This document shows, in pieces, positions 13,659 to 21,702 of a stretch of 41,780 bases of DNA. The translations under genes were made by a program, and so were the position numbers. The notes under the pieces were generated by a model. The model searched no databases. It was given only the letters and a program-made list of their open reading frames with translations, and was not told where the DNA came from. Each line of letters starts with the position of its first letter. The stretch's first letter is position 1. The stretch comes from a virus. The stretch is taken from the IMG/VR virus record IMGVR_UViG_3300044625_000278, positions 1 through 41,780 of that record, one strand, 5' to 3'.

Positions 13659-14657
13659 ATGGCAGAATTATTTAACGGTGCCCGGGCTCTGAAGCCTGTG
13701 AGTGAAAGAGACGCTCTTAGAAAAGCCCTTCTTAAGATGAAGGCTAGAAGATCTGGTGAGCTAAAGTCACTTAAAAGTTCATGGCCCAAATTTAATGATG
13801 CCTTCTGTGATGGATTGGAATGGAGAACTATCACCGTAGTTGGTGCTAGACCTGGAACAGGTAAAACTTTATTTATGGAACAGTTAATCTCTGATATTAT
13901 TGAAGAGAACCAAGACCATAAGTTTAGAGTACTTAAGTTCCAGTTTGAAATGCTTGATGAGACCAATGGTATCAGAAAGCTGAGTCTGAATACAGGTGCT
14001 GATTACAATACATTAATGAGTAAAGGAGAACCAGTAGATAAAGATCTATATCTAAGATGTGTCCAGTACTATGAAGATAGTTCTAGAAATGACATCATTG
14101 ATGTGGTATATGATCCGTGTACTGTAGATGAGATGTGCGCAACTATACATTATTATATGGAAGCTCACAAAGATGAAGCAGGTAACTACACAAATACTCT
14201 GGTTACTATTGACCACTCAGCTTTATTTAAAGTAGGTAAAGGTCAGAAGGATAAGTTTGAAGTATTATATGCTCTTGGTGAAGCCATGACATATATGAAA
14301 AAACATTATCCTGTGGCGTTTCTTATCTTAAGTCAGTTGAACCGGAATATAGATAACCCAGATAGATCTAAAGATGGTGACTATGGAAATTATGTATTAG
14401 ATTCTGATTTATTTGGAGCAGATGCTTTATTGCAACATGCTGATGTAGTTTTAGGTATTAATAAACCTTCTATCAGAAAGATTAGACAGTATGGTCCAGA
14501 GAGATTTATAATTAGTGATGAAGACACGTTAGCCTTCCACTTCTTGAAATCCAGAAATGGCACCACAAGATTGAGCTTCTTTAAGCTAGATAGAAACTCC
14601 ATGAGAATTATTGAAATAGCAACTCCAGCCCAAGCAAGTAAAACAATTAAAATTTAA
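13659..14657 (+). CDS. Replicative DNA helicase, DnaB-like (SF4)
   Basis: A RecA-type ATPase domain with Walker A GARPGTGKT (62-70), Walker B LVTIDHS (181-187) and the helicase motif ILSQLNRN (223-230, the DnaB H3 glutamine). The 332 residues cover essentially the C-terminal motor domain of DnaB; the N-terminal primase-interaction domain is reduced to about 55 residues. It unwinds the fork and normally works with the primase at 16761. First gene of the core replisome block; the next gene starts after 2 bases. Confidence 0.9.
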   Translation: MAELFNGARALKPVSERDALRKALLKMKARRSGELKSLKSSWPKFNDAFCDGLEWRTITVVGARPGTGKTLFMEQLISDIIEENQDHKFRVLKFQFEMLDETNGIRKLSLNTGADYNTLMSKGEPVDKDLYLRCVQYYEDSSRNDIIDVVYDPCTVDEMCATIHYYMEAHKDEAGNYTNTLVTIDHSALFKVGKGQKDKFEVLYALGEAMTYMKKHYPVAFLILSQLNRNIDNPDRSKDGDYGNYVLDSDLFGADALLQHADVVLGINKPSIRKIRQYGPERFIISDEDTLAFHFLKSRNGTTRLSFFKLDRNSMRIIEIATPAQASKTIKI

Positions 14658-14659
14658 GT

Positions 14660-15241
14660 ATGAGTAGAAAAGAAAAAGAAAAGGAATTCTTTGCCCATCA
14701 CATGGACAAATTCCGTAAAGCTCAGGTAACTGATCCTTTCTTTGCTATCAAGACTGCTTTCTTTCAGAAAGGTAAGTATGGTAGACAAGTCCAGTTATTT
14801 GAGGGTGAACTAAAGAGAGGAGAAGACATCTATATTGAGTTTATTGATATCAATAGAGATGCATCCGGTAAAGAAACAGGTATTGAACCTGCCTTTGAAG
14901 ATAGACCACTCTTTAAGTACAAACACAATCCTTATTTTGCAGAAGAATATGATGTAAAAGAAGGTACAAATTCTAATGGTGAAAATTATTTTGCCTATAC
15001 TATTCCATTATCTGAGTTAATGGTTATTATGCCTGATGGTTCTGAGATTACTCAAAATCTTTATGAGAAAAGAAAAGCTGAAGCTCCTAAAGAGCAAGTA
15101 ACTCTTTCTGTATTTCCAGATTTTGAGGATGAGTTCATTCCAAAGCTTAAAGATGTAAGTTTAGATGTTGAAGAAACAGCTTCTGATATTCTTTTAAGAA
15201 TTGCAACAGATTTTCAAAAACTAGCAACTAAGATAAAATGA
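14660..15241 (+). CDS. Hypothetical protein in the replication block, 193 aa
   Basis: Not recognised. Basic N-terminus (KEKEKEFFAHHMDKFRKAQV), a middle part rich in beta strands (KYGRQVQLFEGELKRGEDIY; PLSELMVIMPDGSEI), and an acidic C-terminal third with a final helix (ETASDILLRIATDFQKLATK). Lying between helicase and Sak4-like ATPase, with a 4-base overlap to the latter, it is likely a replication or recombination partner; no catalytic motif is visible. Confidence 0.7.
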   Translation: MSRKEKEKEFFAHHMDKFRKAQVTDPFFAIKTAFFQKGKYGRQVQLFEGELKRGEDIYIEFIDINRDASGKETGIEPAFEDRPLFKYKHNPYFAEEYDVKEGTNSNGENYFAYTIPLSELMVIMPDGSEITQNLYEKRKAEAPKEQVTLSVFPDFEDEFIPKLKDVSLDVEETASDILLRIATDFQKLATKIK

Positions 15242-15960
15242 GTATAGTACTTCCAACTAAAAAAGTTAAGGCTGAAAGAGTTAATCCAAAGAGATTGGTT
15301 ATCTATTCAAAGCCTAAGACAGGTAAAACAACATCATTTGCAGGTCTAGAAGATAATTTGATTCTGGATTTAGAGAATGGTGCTGATTATGTAGAAGCTC
15401 TTAAAGTAAAAATTAGCACTCTTCAAGAATTACTTGATGCAGGTAAAGCAATTAAAGCTGCAGGCAATCCATACAAATATGTTACAATTGATACTGTAAC
15501 TGCATTAGAAGATATGGTAATGCCTTTAGCTATCAAGCTTTACAAGAATACAAGCATGGGTAAAAACTATGATGGTGACAATGTATTATCTCTACCAAAT
15601 GGTGCGGGGTATTTATATTTAAGACAAGCTTTCTTTCAAGTTTTAGATTTTATTGATACATTAGCTCCCCACATTATTTTGTCTGGTCACATTAAAGACA
15701 AGCAAGTTGATGATAAGGGAGAAATGGTTCTAGCTGCAAACATTGATTTGACAGGTAAAATTAAATCTTTAATCTGTGCTAATGCTGATGCAATTGGTTA
15801 TATGTATCGTAAGGGTAACAAAACTATTTTGTCTTTCAAGACAAATGAAGAAGTTACTTGCGGAGCGAGACCAGAGCATCTCAGAAATGAAGAGATTACA
15901 GTAACAGAGATGAATGAAAAAGGAGAACTTGAGTTCCATTGGGACAAAGTATTTATTTAA
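15238..15960 (+). CDS. Sak4-like RecA-type ATPase (single-strand annealing)
   Basis: Walker A YSKPKTGKTT (23-32), a conserved LILDLENGAD (41-50) and Walker B YVTIDTVTAL (81-90), with a lone RecA-like core of 240 residues: the plan of the Sak4 family of phage recombinases. LSGHIKDK (about 144-151) and the C-terminal beta-rich part also fit. Sak4 proteins anneal single strands, usually helped by the cognate SSB, and the SSB-like gene follows here after 19 bases. Overlaps the previous gene by 4 bases (ATGA). Confidence 0.85.
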   Translation: MSIVLPTKKVKAERVNPKRLVIYSKPKTGKTTSFAGLEDNLILDLENGADYVEALKVKISTLQELLDAGKAIKAAGNPYKYVTIDTVTALEDMVMPLAIKLYKNTSMGKNYDGDNVLSLPNGAGYLYLRQAFFQVLDFIDTLAPHIILSGHIKDKQVDDKGEMVLAANIDLTGKIKSLICANADAIGYMYRKGNKTILSFKTNEEVTCGARPEHLRNEEITVTEMNEKGELEFHWDKVFI

Positions 15961-15979
15961 TTATTAAAAACAAAGAAAA

Positions 15980-16663
15980 ATGGCATTAAGCACAACTGAT
16001 TTGGGCACAGCAGGCTCAGGACTACCAAAAACAATTACTCCAGGTAATCATGTATTGAAAATTAATAGCATTGAACTTGAGGAATTCAAGTTTATTCCTG
16101 GTGCATATCATCTTATGATGCATGTGGAGACTCAACCTATTGAAGGTTTTGAGGGCTTTATGATTGATAAAGATGATGAAAGCAAAGGAAGATATGCGGG
16201 TCAGATTGGTAGAGTAAAAGCAAGCCAATATGCATTTGCTGATGGTGAAACTAAATCTGGCGTTAAAATTCAGAGAGATAGATCTATTTTGATCTTCTTA
16301 AGAACTCTTGCACATACACTAGAACTTGATTCTTGGTTTGTTGAACAAGATGGTCAGCATGAAACAATTGAAGACTTTGTTAAAGCATTCAATAAAACAG
16401 CAGATTTCAGAGGTAAATATCTTGAGTTCTGTGTTGCTGGTAAAGAGTATGAAGGTAAATCAGGTTATACTAACTATGACATGTGGTTACCAAAGGCAGA
16501 AGGTAAAAAGTATGCATTTGGGGCTGTTGAAGGCGGTGTAGTTATACCTTATGATGAAACTAAGCATCTCAAAAAATTAGAAGTTAAAGAAGTTAAGTCC
16601 TTTGGGGATGATGATGATGTTTTTACATCACCGAAAACATCTTCTGACTTTAGTTTAGACTAA
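15980..16663 (+). CDS. SSB-like protein with acidic C-terminal tail
   Basis: 227 residues with a predicted beta-rich core: GNHVLKINSIELEEFKFIPG, AYHLMMHVETQPI, GRYAGQIGRVKASQYAFADG, then a helical insertion and FRGKYLEFCVAGKEYEGKSG. The last 25 residues are acidic and end with DDDDVFTSPKTSSDFSLD. The core plan (OB-like fold, DUF669-type) and acidic tail are typical of phage single-strand binding proteins. Its place directly behind the Sak4-like gene supports this. I give it as probable, since no unique SSB motif exists. An A-rich leader (AAAAACAAAGAAAA) precedes the ATG. Confidence 0.72.
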   Translation: MALSTTDLGTAGSGLPKTITPGNHVLKINSIELEEFKFIPGAYHLMMHVETQPIEGFEGFMIDKDDESKGRYAGQIGRVKASQYAFADGETKSGVKIQRDRSILIFLRTLAHTLELDSWFVEQDGQHETIEDFVKAFNKTADFRGKYLEFCVAGKEYEGKSGYTNYDMWLPKAEGKKYAFGAVEGGVVIPYDETKHLKKLEVKEVKSFGDDDDVFTSPKTSSDFSLD

Positions 16664-16679
16664 CTACTACCTAGATAAT

Positions 16680-16747
16680 AGGGGGGAGTTAGTAATAAAT
16701 TAATGTATAACAGAGATTTCTAACTAAATCAGGAGCCTCCCCCCTTT
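16680..16747 (+). terminator. Terminator-like stem with a long structured loop
   Basis: AGGGGGGAG (16680-16688) pairs perfectly with CTCCCCCCT (16737-16745), then TTTATTTTT. The 48-base loop holds a further small stem (TTAGT 16689-16693 with ACTAA 16723-16727). This is much longer than an ordinary terminator loop. It lies between the SSB-like gene and the primase gene and may lower transcription into the primase, or be processed into a small RNA. Confidence 0.6.
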
Positions 16748-16760
16748 ATTTTTATTGGTT

Positions 16761-17738
16761 ATGATTTCTACAAAGAACTTAGTATCTGATTTACAAGATG
16801 TACCCAGAGAATGGGTATTTGAATATTATCTAAACTTAAAAGAAAAACTCATTGGTCAGGATATAAAAATGCTATCTGCATTTAATGTAAAGGATAAAGT
16901 TCCAAGCATGTTTATCTATCGCAATGGGGATTGCTATAAGTTTAAAGATTTCTCTTCTGGCTTTCAAGGTGATCAAATTGAACTTGTCAAATGTTTATTT
17001 AACTATGATACAAGATTCAAAGCAGTTAATAGAATACTACATGACTATCAAGAGTATCTAAAGTATAATGCGCCTGCAGAAAGAGGACCTATACAATTTC
17101 ATGATAAGTTCAAGGTAACAGATTTCCAAATGAGACACTGGAATTCCCAAGACTCTAAGTTTTGGATGAGTTTTAGGATTTCTTCAGCCATACTGGAGAG
17201 ATATAATGTTGTTCCATTGGAGTTCTTTACTATGGAAAAGACTGAAGTTGATGGTAGCATAACATCTTATAAGTTTGCAAGACCCTATGTCTATGGTTAT
17301 TTTAGACAAGATGGTGAGTTATATAAGATTTACATGCCTAAAGTCCCAGAGAAGAAGTTCATTAAGATCCAGAACTATACACAGGGTATGGATCAACTGC
17401 AATATGATTCCAAGTACCTACTAATTGTTTCTTCACTTAAAGATCTTATGTCTTTCAAGAAGCTTGGTATTGGTAATGTAGAATGTATTGCTCCAGACAG
17501 TGAGAATACAATGATTGGAGAATCTATTATAAATAAACTTAGAGAAAAGTATTCTAAGATTATTGTACTGTTTGATAATGATGAGCCCGGTATAAAGGCT
17601 GCTCAGAGGTATCAGGACAAGTATAATATTCCGCATGTAATACTTGACATGTCTAAGGATTTATCAGACTCTGTCAGAGATCATGGTATTGAAGCTGTGA
17701 GAGATAAATTATTATCTTTATTAAAACAAACAGTATGA
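16761..17738 (+). CDS. dnaG: DnaG-like DNA primase
   Basis: The N-terminal part resembles a CHC2-type zinc domain in layout (PSMFIYRNGDCYKFKDFSSG at 48-67, then GDQIELVKCLF) but without the zinc-binding Cys/His set. The C-terminal part is a TOPRIM domain: LLIVSSLKDLMSFKKLG (220-236), APDSEN (244-249) and IVLFDNDEPGIKAAQRY (268-284). The metal-binding DND motif is intact; at the first TOPRIM motif the usual Glu is replaced (VSSLKD), as I recall for other Bacteroidota phage primases. Makes RNA primers at the fork with the DnaB-like helicase. The ATG at 16761 is preferred over a TTG at 16755. The next gene overlaps by 4 bases. Confidence 0.85.
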   Translation: MISTKNLVSDLQDVPREWVFEYYLNLKEKLIGQDIKMLSAFNVKDKVPSMFIYRNGDCYKFKDFSSGFQGDQIELVKCLFNYDTRFKAVNRILHDYQEYLKYNAPAERGPIQFHDKFKVTDFQMRHWNSQDSKFWMSFRISSAILERYNVVPLEFFTMEKTEVDGSITSYKFARPYVYGYFRQDGELYKIYMPKVPEKKFIKIQNYTQGMDQLQYDSKYLLIVSSLKDLMSFKKLGIGNVECIAPDSENTMIGESIINKLREKYSKIIVLFDNDEPGIKAAQRYQDKYNIPHVILDMSKDLSDSVRDHGIEAVRDKLLSLLKQTV

Positions 17739-18160
17739 GTTGGTTATACAAAGGTGAAGTATTTAATGACAGCAAGATTCCAGATGGTGCTGTAGGTTTC
17801 ATTTATGAAATGGAAGCAATCATTGATGGTAAAGCAGTCCGTTATATTGGTAAGAAGAACTTTTATTCTACAGTTAAAAAGAAACTGGGAAAGAAAGCTA
17901 TTGCTGCAATGACAGACAAAAGGGCATCAAAATACACTTTTGTTAGTAAAACTAACTATCAAAACTATTACAGTAGTAATCAAGTGCTACAGGATGCACA
18001 TAAAGCAGGAGTACTTATAAAGAGATTTATGGTTAGGATATGTTTCTCAAAGACAGAGTTAACATATCATGAGACTAAATTTCAATTTGTAAGGGAAGTG
18101 CTTGAAAAAGAAGAATATCTAAATGCCAATATTCTTGGCAGGTTTTACAAAATCAAATAG
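17735..18160 (+). CDS. GIY-YIG endonuclease, SegE-like
   Basis: GFIYEM (21-26) and YIGKKNF (37-43) are the two motif halves of a GIY-YIG nuclease; Lys/Arg residues and NYQNYYSSNQ (about 75-84) match the middle of SegE-type phage proteins, and ETKFQFVREVLE (about 113-124) carries the later catalytic-type Glu region. At 141 residues it is a lone catalytic domain without a DNA-binding tail, so it may cut with little specificity. SegE-like proteins of T4 are homing endonucleases; a replication or recombination role is equally possible. Its start overlaps the primase stop (ATGA). Confidence 0.75.
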   Translation: MSWLYKGEVFNDSKIPDGAVGFIYEMEAIIDGKAVRYIGKKNFYSTVKKKLGKKAIAAMTDKRASKYTFVSKTNYQNYYSSNQVLQDAHKAGVLIKRFMVRICFSKTELTYHETKFQFVREVLEKEEYLNANILGRFYKIK

Positions 18161-18161
18161 T

Positions 18162-18578
18162 ATGAATGAAATAAATATGATGGGTACCCTTGTCAAATTA
18201 GCTGACTTGGGAGTTACTGGTATTAAGGTACAATATGAAGGCTCTGGTGATTCTGGTGCAATTGAAAATGTAGTTTATACTACAGAAAAAATGGATGAAG
18301 ATGAAGAAGCTGCATTTGATGACATAAATGATATAGAAGTATGGGGACAAGATGTATCACATCTTCAAGAATTAGATTCTGGTCTTAGTTCTGATATAGC
18401 AAATTTTGTTGAAGAACAATTACTTAATGATATTGAGGATTGGTGGAACAATGATGGTGGTTATGGTTCAGTATGTATTTTAATTCCTTCAGGTAAATAT
18501 AAAATCTATAATGATATTAGAATTACTCAAATTGAAAGTTATTTTCATGAAGGATCTTTAATCCAAAAGACATTGTAA
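18162..18578 (+). CDS. DUF6878-like protein, 138 aa
   Basis: Function unknown. The pattern VQYEGSGDSGAIE (about residues 21-33) and DWWNNDGGYGSV (about 99-110), ending in a strand-rich region, matches a small conserved family of phages and bacteria that I recall as DUF6878. The ATG at 18162 follows the previous stop by one base; an upstream in-frame ATG at 18123 lies inside the nuclease gene. It shares one base with the DUF6915-like gene (TAATG), and the two often look paired by this close spacing. Confidence 0.65.
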   Translation: MNEINMMGTLVKLADLGVTGIKVQYEGSGDSGAIENVVYTTEKMDEDEEAAFDDINDIEVWGQDVSHLQELDSGLSSDIANFVEEQLLNDIEDWWNNDGGYGSVCILIPSGKYKIYNDIRITQIESYFHEGSLIQKTL

Positions 18579-18925
18579 TGGCACATCCGTATCAACATGC
18601 AGTATCTTCAGCTAGAAAGTTTGGAGGTATACCAGAAGACTATATGCATATTCATAATTGGTTTGATGAAACCAAAGCATGGGTAGGTCATAGTAAGCAT
18701 AGAATGTTCCGTCACCATAGTGAAGGTATATTTGAATGTGAGAAACGTCATGGTTTTTATATTATAAATTCTGATGACAAAAGAGTGTATACAAGATATG
18801 TTGCAGAACAACATGTTAAGGAAGATTGCAATGGATATATTCCTACTGCAAAAGAATGGATAGATATGATTGCATCCGGTGAAATTAAAGACTGGGCTAT
18901 TAAGACCTTAAAAATTGAAGACTAA
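18578..18925 (+). CDS. DUF6915-like protein, 115 aa
   Basis: Function unknown. AHPYQHAVSSARKFGG, then HIHNWFDETKAWVGHSKHRM and FRHHSEGIFECEKRHGFYI, and AEQHVKEDCNGYIPTAKEWI match the well conserved family I recall as DUF6915, rich in His residues that could bind a metal (His3, His7, His24, His26, His38, His41, His46, His47, His78). Enzymatic activity is plausible but not shown. Sequence conservation appears high over the whole length. One-base overlap with both neighbours. Confidence 0.72.
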   Translation: MAHPYQHAVSSARKFGGIPEDYMHIHNWFDETKAWVGHSKHRMFRHHSEGIFECEKRHGFYIINSDDKRVYTRYVAEQHVKEDCNGYIPTAKEWIDMIASGEIKDWAIKTLKIED

Positions 18926-19326
18926 TGACAAGAGATGAATTAAAAAATCTGATTAACATGTTTCAATCAAGTGATTCTGAGAACCATGTAGTTGCATTTC
19001 ATGCAATTGAGAACAGTAAACTTGATAATAATGAGTTAGTATTATTGTATAAATTTTCTGGACAACCATTTGCACAATGGAAGAAAGAAGTTCCAAAAAC
19101 TGCACAGAGAATTGCTGATGTAATTGGTGATGAAGCCATAGCATTATCATCTGCACGTGTACTTGGTATTATTACTAATAATAAAGCAGCTAAACATGTA
19201 ATAGAAACATTCCTGGAGTTTTTCATCCGGGATTTAACCAGTATGTTAGGAAGCATAGGGTATCCAATGGACAAAGTAGACATCAATGTAAAAATAAAAG
19301 ATGATGGACAAAGCACAGAGCCTTAG
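18925..19326 (+). CDS. Helical protein with SSDxEN repeat motif, 133 aa
   Basis: Not assigned. Residues 8-27 (NLINMFQSSDSENHVVAFHA) carry the same SSDxEN motif found in the genes at 9502 and 21703, followed by helices (DNNELVLLYKFSG; TAQRIADVIGDEAIALSSAR). It reads like a short HEAT-type repeat protein. It is part of the cluster that ends in the VWA/MoxR pair: it overlaps the VWA gene by 26 bases. Confidence 0.65.
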   Translation: MTRDELKNLINMFQSSDSENHVVAFHAIENSKLDNNELVLLYKFSGQPFAQWKKEVPKTAQRIADVIGDEAIALSSARVLGIITNNKAAKHVIETFLEFFIRDLTSMLGSIGYPMDKVDINVKIKDDGQSTEP

Positions 19327-20482
19327 TAAAATAAGTAAAGACTTAATGTTGAAAGAGCCCTATTATGGGTTTTTTCTCATTATGTTAAATAAAGTTTGGA
19401 GAAAAGATCTCCCAACTGCAGGAGTAAGCAAACAGAATATTAATTATCAATTAGCCATCAATGAGGAATTCTGGACTGGTCTAAGTGATGATCATAAAAT
19501 GGGCTTACTGAAGCATGAATTACTCCATATTGCATTTGGTCACCTTACAAGTTTTAGTTCTTTTAGTAACAAAAAGCTTGCAAATGTTGCTATGGATATG
19601 GAAATTAATCAGTATATTGAAGACTCTTGGCTGCCAGAAGGAGGTATCAGAATTGAAGATTATGAAGATCTTAAACTAGATAAAAAGGCTGGTTGTAGAT
19701 ATTACTATGACCAGCTTCTCCGTCTTCAAGATGAGAAGGATAAGAATGGTACAACAGGTAATGATGCCATGGATAAACTTCTTGATAATGTAGCTAGTGG
19801 AAATATTCCAGATCATAGCACATGGGAAGAGTTTGAGGACATGACTGATGCTGAGAAAAAGCTAATTGAAAAGCAAGTTCAGAAGATTCTACAAGATGCA
19901 AAAGAGCAGACTGTAAAGAAACGTGGTACTGTACCAGGTGAGATTGAGGGTCTAATTGTAGTTGAGGAGTTTACTGCACCTAAGTTTGATTGGAAAGGTT
20001 ATCTCAGAAGATTTACTGGAGTAAGTACTAAAGTATTTACTAAGAAGATCAGGAGAAAAGAGAACCGTAGATATGAAGATAATCCAGGTCTGAAGATTAA
20101 GATGCGTCAACACATGTTGCTTGCTATTGATACTTCAGGTTCAGTAAGTGATACAGAGCTTGCTGAGTTTATGAATGAGATACATCATATCTATAAAGTA
20201 GGAGTAGATATTACTGTAGTACAGTGTGATACTTCTATTAAATCTATTGAGCCTTACAAAGGCAAAAATGAAATCAATGTATTTGGAAGAGGTGGGACTG
20301 AATTTGATCCCGTCCTAGATTATTACAATGCAAACCTAAAGAAATATACAAGCTTGGTATATTTTACTGATGGTGAATGTTATACATCTGTAAAACCAAA
20401 GGGTAAAGTCCTATGGGTTTTGTCAGAAAGATCAGGCATGAATGAAGACCTTCCGGGGCAGATAATTAAATTAGAATTATAA
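19301..20482 (+). CDS. HExxH metallopeptidase-like/VWA domain protein (DUF2201-like)
   Basis: Two parts: an N-terminal zincin-like domain with KHELLHIAFGH (His72, Glu73, His76, His81), and a C-terminal VWA domain with the MIDAS motif DTSGSVS (277-283), then GRGGTEFDP and a final FTDGECY (the Thr and Asp of MIDAS). This combination is the DUF2201 type, which is regularly encoded next to MoxR-like ATPases; here such a gene follows 11 bases downstream. In known MoxR/VWA pairs the ATPase acts on the VWA protein as a chaperone-like machine. Target unknown. The HExxH part may bind metal but cleavage is not shown. Two ATGs (19301, 19304) are possible starts. Confidence 0.85.
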   Translation: MMDKAQSLSKISKDLMLKEPYYGFFLIMLNKVWRKDLPTAGVSKQNINYQLAINEEFWTGLSDDHKMGLLKHELLHIAFGHLTSFSSFSNKKLANVAMDMEINQYIEDSWLPEGGIRIEDYEDLKLDKKAGCRYYYDQLLRLQDEKDKNGTTGNDAMDKLLDNVASGNIPDHSTWEEFEDMTDAEKKLIEKQVQKILQDAKEQTVKKRGTVPGEIEGLIVVEEFTAPKFDWKGYLRRFTGVSTKVFTKKIRRKENRRYEDNPGLKIKMRQHMLLAIDTSGSVSDTELAEFMNEIHHIYKVGVDITVVQCDTSIKSIEPYKGKNEINVFGRGGTEFDPVLDYYNANLKKYTSLVYFTDGECYTSVKPKGKVLWVLSERSGMNEDLPGQIIKLEL

Positions 20483-20493
20483 AAACAAACATT

Positions 20494-21663
20494 ATGAACA
20501 CAGTACAATTGAATGCAGAAGAGTTGAAAGGTTTTATCCGTCACATGGTAAATAATAATCAGCACATCCAAGCTCAGGGTAAAGTTCCTGTAGCTGTCAA
20601 TATTGAGGGTGATGCTGGTCTTGGTAAGACTTCAACTATTTTACAATTGGGCAAAGAGCTTGGAATGGATGTTGTAAAACTTAATCTATCTCAGATTGAG
20701 GAGTTAGGTGACCTTGTTGGTTTTCCTGTTAAAGAATTTCTTGTAAAGAATCAAGAGGGTAAACAAAGATGGATTACTGAAGCTCAAGTAAATGGTGCTC
20801 TTAAAGCAGGCTATACTGTAGCTGATAAGAGAATGTCTCATGCTGCTCCTGAGTGGATTCAAGGTAAAGGTGAAGGTGGTTTCCTAATCTTGGATGACTA
20901 TACTCGTGCTGACCACAGATTCATGCAAGCTACTATGGAGATTCTTGACCGTCAAGAATATGTATCATGGAAGCTTCCTAAGAACTGGCATGTTATCTTG
21001 ACTTCAAATCCAGACAATGGTGACTATAATGTAACTAGTCTTGACGTAGCTCAGAAGACCAGATTTATTTCTGTTGAGATGAAGTATGATGCTAATGTAT
21101 GGGCTAAGTGGGCTGAGAGTGCAGGTATTGATGGTAGATGTATTAACTTCATGTTGATGCACCCAGAGCTTGTAACTCAACGTGTGAATCCAAGATCTAT
21201 TACTACATTCTTTAATGCTATTAGTTCTATTCCTAAGTTTGAAGAACAGTTACCACTTATCCAAATGATTGGTGAGGGTTCTGTAGGTGCAGATTTCTCT
21301 AGCATGTTTACTATGTTTATTAATAATAAACTAGATAAGATTATTTCTCCTGAAGATATCCTTACTAAGGATGAAGCATATGTAAAAGGTGCTATTCTAT
21401 CTTCAGTAGGACAAGGTGATGATTTCCGTGCTGACTTATCCAGTGTCATTGCAACACGTGTTATTAACTATGCACTTACTATTGCTGACAAAGGTGGAGT
21501 TCCACAGCCTGTGATTGACAGATTGGCTAAACTAACTACAGAGTTTGATGGCTTTACAAATGACTTGAGATACTATATGGTCAAAGAGATTGTAAATGGT
21601 AACAAAGTCAAGTTTGCAAAGCTTATGCAAGATACTAACGTAGTTAAGATGGCAATTCAGTAA
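20494..21663 (+). CDS. MoxR-like AAA+ ATPase
   Basis: AAA+ core with Walker A GDAGLGKT (39-46), Walker B LILDDYTR (131-138), sensor-1 Asn in ILTSNPDNGDYN (168-179), and the C-terminal lid up to about 250, then a long helical part to residue 389. The wording GDAGLGKTS...ILDDYTRAD...TSNP is that of the MoxR group. Next to the DUF2201-like VWA gene it forms a classic pair. A terminator follows 6 bases after the stop, so the pair ends the operon that starts at or before the primase. The start is in an AAACATTATG context. Confidence 0.87.
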   Translation: MNTVQLNAEELKGFIRHMVNNNQHIQAQGKVPVAVNIEGDAGLGKTSTILQLGKELGMDVVKLNLSQIEELGDLVGFPVKEFLVKNQEGKQRWITEAQVNGALKAGYTVADKRMSHAAPEWIQGKGEGGFLILDDYTRADHRFMQATMEILDRQEYVSWKLPKNWHVILTSNPDNGDYNVTSLDVAQKTRFISVEMKYDANVWAKWAESAGIDGRCINFMLMHPELVTQRVNPRSITTFFNAISSIPKFEEQLPLIQMIGEGSVGADFSSMFTMFINNKLDKIISPEDILTKDEAYVKGAILSSVGQGDDFRADLSSVIATRVINYALTIADKGGVPQPVIDRLAKLTTEFDGFTNDLRYYMVKEIVNGNKVKFAKLMQDTNVVKMAIQ

Positions 21664-21668
21664 TAACT

Positions 21669-21695
21669 AAGGGGGTGTAACAGCCCCCTTTATTT
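21669..21695 (+). terminator. Rho-independent terminator
   Basis: AAGGGGG (21669-21675) pairs with CCCCCTT (21684-21690), loop TGTAACAG, followed by TATTTTAT. It lies 6 bases after the MoxR-like gene and 8 bases before the next start, so it separates two units. Confidence 0.85.
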
Positions 21696-21702
21696 TATAA
21701 TT

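Noticed and set aside
17735-18160. GIY-YIG gene as a recent homing insertion
   Set aside because: It is joined to the primase by a clean ATGA overlap and has codon use like its neighbours; no split gene or intron was seen around it.
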